Shown here: one piece after another, positions 58,499 to 64,000 of the stretch
Layout: each line of letters begins with the position of its first letter
Numbering within the stretch: the first letter of the stretch is position 1
Source: Pseudonocardia terrae
GTDB lineage: Bacteria > Actinomycetota > Actinomycetes > Mycobacteriales > Pseudonocardiaceae
Reading direction: 5' to 3'
Length of the DNA: 64,000 nt
Assembly: GCF_021343995.1 (NCBI RefSeq)
Contig: NZ_JAJTTE010000011.1
Span: 62,001-126,000 of the forward strand
The notes under the pieces: generated by a model
Seen by the model: only the letters and a program-made list of their open reading frames with translations
What the model was told of the DNA's origin: nothing
The model's database searches: none
Program-made: the position numbers and the translations under genes

Positions 58499-59301
58499 TC
58501 TCCGCGGCCGCACAGGCCGCCCACCGACGGCGAGGCGACGGGCGGGGATTCCTGCTACCGATCGCCAGGGACGTCGCGAGCTTCGCCGACGACGGCTCGC
58601 CCTACAACAAGGTCGCCGGTCTGGGCTTCGCCGGCATACCGCACGCTGACGAGCTCGACGCGATCGAGCGGGCCTTCGCCGACCGCAACGCGCCCGCCCA
58701 GATCGAGCTCGCTCACCTCGCCGACCCCGAGATCGCGGCGTTGCTGACCACCCGCGGCTACCGGCTCGAGTCCTTCGAGAACGTCCTCGGCCGAACGCTC
58801 GACGGACACGCGGGGGCTCCTGCACCGCCGGGCATCGAGGTCCGACGCAGCGGGGACGACGAGTTCGAGGCGTGGCTGAGTGTGGTCGCCGACAGCGTGG
58901 CCCGGCCCGATGTCCAGGGCGTGCCCTGGCACGAGGAGTTCCCACGGGAGACGTACGAGCTGGCCGAACGCGACGCGGCCCGCGCCGGCGTGCTGCGCTA
59001 CGCCGCCTTCCGCGACGGCACGCTCGCCGGCGGAGCAGGCCTTCGCCTCACCGACGGCATCGCCCAGTTCGCCGGCGCCGCCACGAGCCCCGCGCACCGC
59101 CGGCACGGCGTCCAGACCGCGCTCCTCACGGCCCGCCTCGGCGACGCGGCCGCCGCGGGTTGCGAGATCGGGGTCATCGTCACGCAGCCCGGATCGAAGT
59201 CTCAGCAGAACGCGCAGCGCCGCGGCTTCGACCTGCTGTACACCCGCGCCGTCCTGGTCAAGAACCTGCCGAGTTGCGACGCCGCCGCGACGACCAGCTG
59301 A
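58423..59301 (+). CDS. GNAT-family acetyltransferase
   Basis: 292 residues. The N-terminal half is a degenerate GNAT-like domain (VDLISAAAQAAHRRRGDGRG, YNKVAGLGFAGIP, QIELAHLADPEIAALLTTRG). The C-terminal half is a standard GNAT fold with IEVRRSGDDEFEAWLSVVAD, GAATSPAHRRHGVQTALLTA (acetyl-CoA loop) and SQQNAQRRGFDLLYTRAVLV. ATG 58423 has AGGACCGAGG upstream. The last few residues (DAAATTS) are encoded opposite the fossil antiporter, so the natural C-terminus may have been altered by the rearrangement that left that fragment. Confidence 0.8.
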   Translation: MHSDRIPLFCDTALAARVERDEVDLISAAAQAAHRRRGDGRGFLLPIARDVASFADDGSPYNKVAGLGFAGIPHADELDAIERAFADRNAPAQIELAHLADPEIAALLTTRGYRLESFENVLGRTLDGHAGAPAPPGIEVRRSGDDEFEAWLSVVADSVARPDVQGVPWHEEFPRETYELAERDAARAGVLRYAAFRDGTLAGGAGLRLTDGIAQFAGAATSPAHRRHGVQTALLTARLGDAAAAGCEIGVIVTQPGSKSQQNAQRRGFDLLYTRAVLVKNLPSCDAAATTS

Positions 59302-59500
59302 CCGGCCTCGTTCATGATCTGGCCGGCGTCCTTGAGCACCGGGACGACCAGTCCGAGAGACGTTGCGCAGAGCACGATCGCCACGAGCAGCGGTGCGCTC
59401 GTGAATCGGCGGACGCCAGGCCGACGCCGACGCCGACGGCGAACGACGCCAAAAAATCCGATCAGCGCCAGCCGCAGGGGCTGTCCTCGCAGCCGGTGGT
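59278..59500 (-). pseudogene. Cation/proton antiporter (CPA2-type) fossil
   Basis: On the minus strand three short frame-shifted pieces read as one CPA2-like stretch: QPLRLALIGF, then LASFAVGVGVGLA, then TSAPLLVAIVLCATSLGLVV and PVLKDAGQIMNEAGQLVVAA. Frame changes fall at a T6 run near 59448 and near 59415. Only about 70 of some 400 codons remain. It overlaps the 3' end of the GNAT gene. Between 59500 and 59662 nothing further is recognisable apart from a 26-codon minus-strand frame (MTHSDTNAYPTFHRG) that may be another scrap. Confidence 0.65.
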
Positions 59501-59662
59501 GAACTGCATGACCTCACCCCTGCTCGAGGGCGGCGAACGCGTCGAGCACGCCGCGGTGAAAGGTGGGGTACGCGTTCGTGTCGCTGTGCGTCATGGCAGT
59601 GCCGAGCGCATGCTTTCCGCGAGTGTGACGTCTGGAGTCGTGCGGGAGTCTGTAGCGTCGCC

Positions 59663-59869
59663 ATGACAACCTTCGACGGTGGTGAGTGCGCGCGCACGGC
59701 CGAGCAGGTCGCCGCGCTGCTCGGCCGCGCATCCGAGCCCGAGGTGGTCGACCATCTGCGGTGCTGCCCGGTCTGTCGTCGTACCGTCGCGTTGCTGCGG
59801 GCCGAGCCCGGTGCCGGTCCTGATCTGGAGCTGAGGCTGCGGCGGGTGTCCCGCGACCGTCTCGAGTAA
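59663..59869 (+). CDS. Stand-alone mini zinc-finger protein (anti-sigma-like)
   Basis: 68 residues. A helical N-terminus (TAEQVAALLGRASEPEVVD) precedes HLRCCPVCRRTVALL, the His-x3-Cys-x2-Cys motif of ZAS anti-sigma factors, and a short charged tail. It is shorter than normal anti-sigmas and has no adjacent sigma gene. It might be a free-standing sigma-binding finger, a truncated relic of a longer protein, or spurious. ATG 59663 has no convincing ribosome binding site. The frame has normal third-position GC. Confidence 0.5.
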   Translation: MTTFDGGECARTAEQVAALLGRASEPEVVDHLRCCPVCRRTVALLRAEPGAGPDLELRLRRVSRDRLE

Positions 59870-59924
59870 CGGTCGGCGGGTCGGCCGGCTCTGAGGGGGA
59901 ACCGGGCCCGAGGAGGACACAGCG

Positions 59925-61763
59925 ATGAGCATCCCGATCGCGGACTACGCCCTGTTGTCCGACCGGCACACCGCTGCGCTGGTCAGCCGGACCGGGTCGG
60001 TCGACTGGCTCTGTGCCCCGCGGTTCGACTCACCGTCGGTGCTGGGGCGGTTGCTGGACCCGGGGGCCGGGCACTTCGTCGTCTGCGCGGCCGACCCGGA
60101 CGCCCACGTCGGCCGCCGCTACCTGGACGACACCATGGTGGTGGAGACGACCTGGAGCAGCGCGGCCGGGACCGTCGTCGTCCTCGACGCGCTCGCCACC
60201 GGTGGTGCCGACGATCCCCACGCACTCGGCGCCGCCGCACCCCGACTGCTCGTCCGTTCGGTGGAGTGCACCGCCGGCACGGCCGAGGTCCGGGTCGAAC
60301 TCGCGCCTCGCCCCGAGTACGGCCTGGTGACGCCGCTGGTCTCGCTGGTCGAGGGCGGCGCGCAGGTTCGTGGCGGCGCCGATGTGCTGGTGCTCTCCGG
60401 CCCGGTGCCCCTGCAGGTCGCCGGCGCGGCCGCATCCGGCACGGTGGTGATGCGGGCGGGGGAGCGGGTGACGCTGGGGCTCCAGCACCGCACGACGTCC
60501 GAGCCCTTCCCCGAGCCTCTACCCCAGGCCGAACTGGACGAAGCACTCCGGACCACGATCGAGGCCTGGCGCAGCTGGTCACGCGTCCACCAGGGGTATC
60601 AGGGCCCGTGGCGCGATCTCGTGCACCACAGCGGCCGCGTCCTGCAGGCCTTGTCCTACCACCCGACCGGTGCGGTGGTCGCGGCGCCGACCACCTCCCT
60701 GCCCGAGCAGGCCGGCGGCGAGCGCAACTGGGACTACCGGTACGCCTGGGTGCGCGACGCGAGCCTCACGCTCGACGCGCTCTGGGTCGCCGCCTGCCCG
60801 GACGAGGCCCACCAGTTCTTCGACTACCTCGCCGCGAGCTCGGCCGCGCAGGTCCTCGGCGGTGACGACCTCCAGATCATGTTCGGCGTCGGAGGCGAAC
60901 ACGATCTCACCGAGAGAGTGCTGGGCCATCTGGCGGGCTGGCGGGACAGCCGGCCGGTCCGCGTCGGCAACGGCGCCTGGACCCAGCGCCAGATCGACGT
61001 CTACGGCGAGCTGCTCGGCGCCGCGCATCGGCTGGTCGCCCAGCTCAACCCCGAGCATCCGGGTGCGACGGCGTGGCGGGAGTTCCTGATCGCGTGCGCC
61101 GACGCCGCGGCGCGGCGGTGGCAGGAGACCGACCAGGGCATCTGGGAGGTGCGCGGGCAACCACGGCACTTCCTCTACTCCAAGGTCATGTGCTGGGTCG
61201 CGTTGGACCGCGCGATCGCGATGGCCGCGACACTGCGCGCCGAGGACCGGGTCGACGGCTGGCGCGCCAGCGCCGAGCAGATCCGGGAGGCGATCCTGAC
61301 CCAGGGCTGGAGCGACTCCGTCAAGTCGTTCACGCAGGCGTTCGGCTCACCCGACCTCGACGCGTCGAACCTGATGATCGGACTGGTCGGGTTCCTCCCC
61401 GCGAACGACCCCCGGGTGCTGGCCACGATCGACGCCGTCGCCGAGCGACTCACCGACGCCCGCGGGCTGGTCTACCGGTACCGGACCGAGCCCGGCGCGA
61501 ACTCGGACGGGTTGGCCGGCGAGGAGGGCACATTCCTGCTGTGCACCTTCTGGCTCGCCCAGGCCCTCGCCGCGTCCGGTCAGGGTGAGCGGGCCCGGCA
61601 GGTCTTCGACCGCGCCGCCCGCTACGTCAATGACGTCGGCCTGCTCGCCGAGGAGGTCGACCCCGGGTCCGGGGAGCTGCTCGGCAACTTCCCCCAGGCC
61701 TTCAGCCACATCGGGCTGATCAACGCGGCCTGGGCCATCGCCCGGGCCGAACAGACCGGCTGA
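59925..61763 (+). CDS. Glycoside hydrolase family 15 (glucoamylase/trehalase-type)
   Basis: 612 residues, the standard length of actinobacterial cytoplasmic GH15 proteins. The N-terminal beta domain begins IADYALLSDRHTAALVSRTG and SVDWLCAPRFDSPS. The (alpha/alpha)6 barrel has PEQAGGERNWDYRYAWVRDA, YGELLGAAHRLV, GQPRHFLYSKVMCWVALDRA, GLAGEEGTFLLCTFWLAQAL (first catalytic Glu region) and GNFPQAFSHIGLINAAWA. There is no signal peptide. Likely substrates are trehalose or short alpha-glucans. ATG 59925 has GAGGAGG upstream. It lies in a decayed neighbourhood, yet is itself intact. Confidence 0.9.
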   Translation: MSIPIADYALLSDRHTAALVSRTGSVDWLCAPRFDSPSVLGRLLDPGAGHFVVCAADPDAHVGRRYLDDTMVVETTWSSAAGTVVVLDALATGGADDPHALGAAAPRLLVRSVECTAGTAEVRVELAPRPEYGLVTPLVSLVEGGAQVRGGADVLVLSGPVPLQVAGAAASGTVVMRAGERVTLGLQHRTTSEPFPEPLPQAELDEALRTTIEAWRSWSRVHQGYQGPWRDLVHHSGRVLQALSYHPTGAVVAAPTTSLPEQAGGERNWDYRYAWVRDASLTLDALWVAACPDEAHQFFDYLAASSAAQVLGGDDLQIMFGVGGEHDLTERVLGHLAGWRDSRPVRVGNGAWTQRQIDVYGELLGAAHRLVAQLNPEHPGATAWREFLIACADAAARRWQETDQGIWEVRGQPRHFLYSKVMCWVALDRAIAMAATLRAEDRVDGWRASAEQIREAILTQGWSDSVKSFTQAFGSPDLDASNLMIGLVGFLPANDPRVLATIDAVAERLTDARGLVYRYRTEPGANSDGLAGEEGTFLLCTFWLAQALAASGQGERARQVFDRAARYVNDVGLLAEEVDPGSGELLGNFPQAFSHIGLINAAWAIARAEQTG

Positions 61764-61830
61764 GCGGGACCATCCGCATCCTGACCGCGTACACCGACCT
61801 GGGGCACGCCGACACGGTGACGGCGCACTC

Positions 61831-62136
61831 GTGTCCACCCGCGGCGACCCGCCGCTGCCCCTGGCGCGCATCCGTGCCACGGGTGAGCTGTCCGAGCTGC
61901 GGGCCGACGACCTCGCGTTCACCGACGCGGAGGTCGCCACGCTGCTGGAGGACGTCCACGGGCTGACGCTCGGCTCCTCGGACGTGCACCGGCTCGCCCG
62001 CCGGACCGAAGGCTGGCCGGTGGGCCTGTCGTTGGCCGCGATCTCCCTGGCCGGTCGGCCCCGAGACGCCGCCGCCTTCATCGAGGAGCTACGGCGGAAC
62101 CGGTCCGTGGTACCGCTACCACCGCCTGTTCCGTAA
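61831..62136 (+). pseudogene. LuxR/MalT-type regulator fragment
   Basis: About 100 codons match the interior of a MalT-like LuxR regulator: STRGDPPLPLARIRATGELS, ELRADDLAFTDAEVATLLED, then RRTEGWPVGLSLAAISLAG. The Walker motifs that should precede it and the TPR/LuxR HTH that should follow are absent. Right after the stop a shifted frame reads WYRYHRLFRK, the next conserved MalT-type motif, so the gene was also deleted and frameshifted internally. Confidence 0.7.
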
Positions 62137-62468
62137 GCGACGAGGCACGCATCCGGCAGCTCGGCGGCAAGGGGGACATCCAGCGAGACCGTGACCGACA
62201 TCGATGACCTCCGGGGCAGCTCGAGGCCACCGAGGTTGCAGGAGAGTGCGATCCGGGTCAGCGCCGAGCGGGGCTCTCACCCGGGTGAAGCGGGGAGGGG
62301 ACGAGCGTCTATCACCGCGAAGTGTCGTGTCGCTGACCGATGCGCTGCTGCGCTTCGGGTGGAGGCGGCGGGAGCGTCCGCGGGGTGCAGCCACGTGCTG
62401 AGCGAACGCAGATTACGGACCGGGGACATCGACGGGCCAGGCACGGTCTGGTCCCTAGCGTGGGCGCC
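62137..62468. other. Spacer after the LuxR fragment, no gene recognised
   Basis: 332 bp. One plus-strand frame (62191-62472, MTDIDDLRGSSRPPRLQESA) is open, but has mixed composition, no ribosome binding site and no recognisable motif. The AT content is higher than in genes nearby. It probably contains the promoter of the membrane-protein gene at 62469 and further degenerate remains of the regulator. Confidence 0.4.
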
Positions 62469-63785
62469 GTGACCAGGACCGAGCCGCGCCGCCGCGACGT
62501 CGCCGCGGTGTCCGCGGCGGTGGTGCTGGTGCTCGCCGCAGCCGTGGTCGGGCGAAGGCTGCTCGCGGCAGGCGTTGACATCTTCCTGGGCTGGCCACCG
62601 CTGTTGGCGGAGTGGCTCCCGCACGTCGGACCCGGAACCCCGGCCGCGGTCGTCGTGGCGGTCGGTGTGGTGGCGTGGGGTCCGGGCATCGCCCGCCGGT
62701 GCGCGTGGCGACCGTTGCTGTGGGGCGCCTGGGGCGTGGCGACGGCATGGACGCTGAGCCTGGCGTTGGTCGACGGCTGGCAGCGCGGCGTGGTCGAGAG
62801 GCTCTCGAGCAGCCAGGAGTACCTGCACGACGTGCCGCGGGTGACGTCGGTGGGGGCGATGCTGCGTGGGTTCGCCGACCACATCCTCACCACGCAGGTC
62901 GACCCGGCGCAGACCTGGTTCTGGACGACGCATGTCGGCGGCCACCCGCCCGGGGCGTTCCTGCTGTTCGTGTGGCTGGACCGGCTCGGCCTCGGCGGCG
63001 GGGGAGCGGCCGGGGTCGTGGTGATCCTGGCCGGCTCGTCCGCGTGCGCGGCGGTGGCGGTCACGCTGCGCGCCCTGGGGCAGGAGGACCTGGCGCGGCG
63101 CGTGCTGCCGTTCTCGGTGCTGTTCCCGGGCGCGGTGTGGGTGGGTGTGTCGGCCGACGGTCTGTTCGCGGCCTGGCTCGCCTGGGGAGTCGCGCTGGTC
63201 GCGGTGGCGACGTCGCTGCGTGGCCCGGGTGCCGATCTCGCCGCCCTGGGCGGCGGCCTCCTGCTCGGCTACGCGCTGTTCCTGTCCTACGGGCTGGTGC
63301 TGGGAGGCCTGCTCCCGCTCGCGGTCGTGGTCGCGACGCGTCGGTGGCGCGTGATCGCAGGGGTGCTCGTGGGCGTGCTGATCCTGGTTGCGGCCTTCAC
63401 CGCGGCCGGGTTCTGGTGGGTCGAGGGCTACGAGCACGTGCGGGTGATCTACGCCGCGAGCATCGCCGCGAGCCGCCCCTACTCCTACTTCGTGTGGGCG
63501 AACCTCGCGGCGGTCGCGTTCGCGCTCGGCCCGGCCGTGGTGGCGGCCCTGCGACGGATCCCCACGTTGCCACGGCCGGCGGCGCTCCTGGTCCTCGCGG
63601 CGCTCGGGGCGATCGTGGTGGCCGACCTGTCGGGGATGTCGAAGGCCGAGGTGGAGCGGATCTGGCTGCCGTTCGCGGTGTGGGCGGTCGTCGCGTGCGG
63701 GGCGCTTCCGCACCCGCGGCGGTGGCTGGTGGCGCAGGCCGTACTGGCGCTGGCCGTCAACCACCTGCTGCTGACCGTCTGGTGA
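62469..63785 (+). CDS. Polytopic membrane protein, GT-C glycosyltransferase-like
   Basis: 438 residues, about 11-12 helices. The first loop after helices 2-3 has SQEYLHDVPRV and a little later TTHVGGHPPGAFLLFVWLDR. 'HPPG' loops of this type occur in actinobacterial GT-C enzymes that use polyprenyl-phosphate sugars (mannosyl- and arabinosyltransferases). No DxD pair is certain, so the catalytic assignment is tentative. The late loop GMSKAEVERIWLPFAVWAV is a conserved feature of such proteins. GTG 62469 is the first start that fits the helix pattern. Its last 29 bp overlap the convergent gene at the window edge. Confidence 0.65.
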   Translation: MTRTEPRRRDVAAVSAAVVLVLAAAVVGRRLLAAGVDIFLGWPPLLAEWLPHVGPGTPAAVVVAVGVVAWGPGIARRCAWRPLLWGAWGVATAWTLSLALVDGWQRGVVERLSSSQEYLHDVPRVTSVGAMLRGFADHILTTQVDPAQTWFWTTHVGGHPPGAFLLFVWLDRLGLGGGGAAGVVVILAGSSACAAVAVTLRALGQEDLARRVLPFSVLFPGAVWVGVSADGLFAAWLAWGVALVAVATSLRGPGADLAALGGGLLLGYALFLSYGLVLGGLLPLAVVVATRRWRVIAGVLVGVLILVAAFTAAGFWWVEGYEHVRVIYAASIAASRPYSYFVWANLAAVAFALGPAVVAALRRIPTLPRPAALLVLAALGAIVVADLSGMSKAEVERIWLPFAVWAVVACGALPHPRRWLVAQAVLALAVNHLLLTVW

Positions 63786-64000
63786 CCCGCACGACCCAGA
63801 CCAGGGCGGACGCCCCGGCCATCGCCAGCACGAGCCACAGCCAGCGGGCCAGGTAGGGAGCCTGGTCGAGGCCGGACGCGCCGAGGTGGACGGGCCCGCC
63901 CTGCCGGATGATCCCGGGGAGGAAGACGAGCAGGGTGAGCCCGGCTCCGAGCAGCGGCACCCGGACGTGGTTCACGAGCGGCACCGGAACCGCGGGCAGG
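63757..64000 (-). CDS. C-terminal part of a membrane protein (cut by window edge)
   Basis: An open frame runs in from the right edge and ends at 63757. The visible ~80 residues include two hydrophobic helices (VPLLGAGLTLLVFLPGIIRQ and WLWLVLAMAGASALVWVVRV) and a basic end (TRRSAAGG). A GTG at 63984 could be an internal start, but the frame remains open to the edge, so a longer gene is likely. It overlaps the convergent GT-C-like gene by 29 bp. No family can be named. Confidence 0.5.
   Translation of the reverse strand, partial: LPAVPVPLVNHVRVPLLGAGLTLLVFLPGIIRQGGPVHLGASGLDQAPYLARWLWLVLAMAGASALVWVVRVTRRSAAGG

Noticed and set aside
62191-62472. Open frame of 93 codons after the LuxR fragment
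   Set aside because: No ribosome binding site, no motif and mixed composition; it overlaps the start of the following membrane-protein gene.
44352-64000. A direct repeat of the tRNA 3' end as attR
   Set aside because: No second copy of the T-arm/acceptor sequence was noticed by eye, so the far end of the presumed element is left undefined.

Overview
The window is chromosomal DNA of a very high-GC actinomycete. Inference: a Pseudonocardia-like member of the Pseudonocardiaceae. Supporting signs are GTG/TTG starts, many ATGA/GTGA stop-start overlaps, a mycothiol-dependent isomerase-family protein, IcmF, CsbD, DoxX, and several actinobacterial DUF families. No sequence search was possible, so product names rest on motifs and context.

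1-15.1 kb. After an FMN reductase/HTH pair, a 32-codon peptide gene and a GC-rich minisatellite comes a choline-to-sarcosine catabolic locus. It holds a Rieske ferredoxin, a dimethylglycine-oxidase-like flavoprotein and a glycine-betaine Rieske oxygenase. A DUF559 gene bracketed by two copies of a 46-bp palindrome follows. Then come an IclR regulator and the divergent set betaine aldehyde dehydrogenase, APC permease and choline oxidase. An acyl-CoA hydrolase and an acyl-CoA ligase close the region.

15.2-33.2 kb. Envelope and housekeeping genes: a NodB deacetylase, two DMT transporters, an MGDG-type glycosyltransferase, CsbD behind a SigB/SigF-like promoter, a decayed DUF222-HNH gene, a BtuF-like protein, DUF899, a LysR/MFS pair, NDH-2 and fused isobutyryl-CoA mutase IcmF. 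An ABC exporter with long disordered tails sits next to an atypical Ser/Thr kinase. A 42-residue Lys/His-rich protein has its own terminator.

33.3-44.3 kb. A small membrane protein with a 15-bp minisatellite downstream, an MDMPI-family protein, a TetR gene with two palindromic operators facing a gutted exporter, GNAT, PhoD-like phosphatase, ROK kinase, a DoxX protein with an 11-residue-repeat tail, a Tm-1-like/TIM-barrel/SRPBCC operon, and YceI with paired operators. Two loci share a 22-bp minisatellite with a GCGAGTCG core.

44.3-62.4 kb. A CAT-anticodon tRNA gene is followed directly by a fossil tyrosine integrase, which marks an old integration site. Beyond it lie TMEM175, a MOSC-reductase-ferredoxin/DUF427/SDR/hydrolase operon facing a LAL regulator, a DUF1326/DUF2182 pair, an ECF sigma/anti-sigma pair, GNAT genes and a GH15 enzyme. 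This stretch is rich in decay: two single-base frameshifts in G runs, an internally deleted hydrolase, a nitroreductase-EamA chimera, an antiporter fossil and a LuxR fossil. The window ends with a polytopic GT-C-like protein and a partial membrane protein.

No CRISPR array, complete prophage or intact transposase was seen. The best candidates for undescribed biology are the palindrome-bracketed DUF559 unit, the two micro-ORFs with strong ribosome binding sites, the kinase/ABC pair, and the DUF1326/DUF2182 pair.
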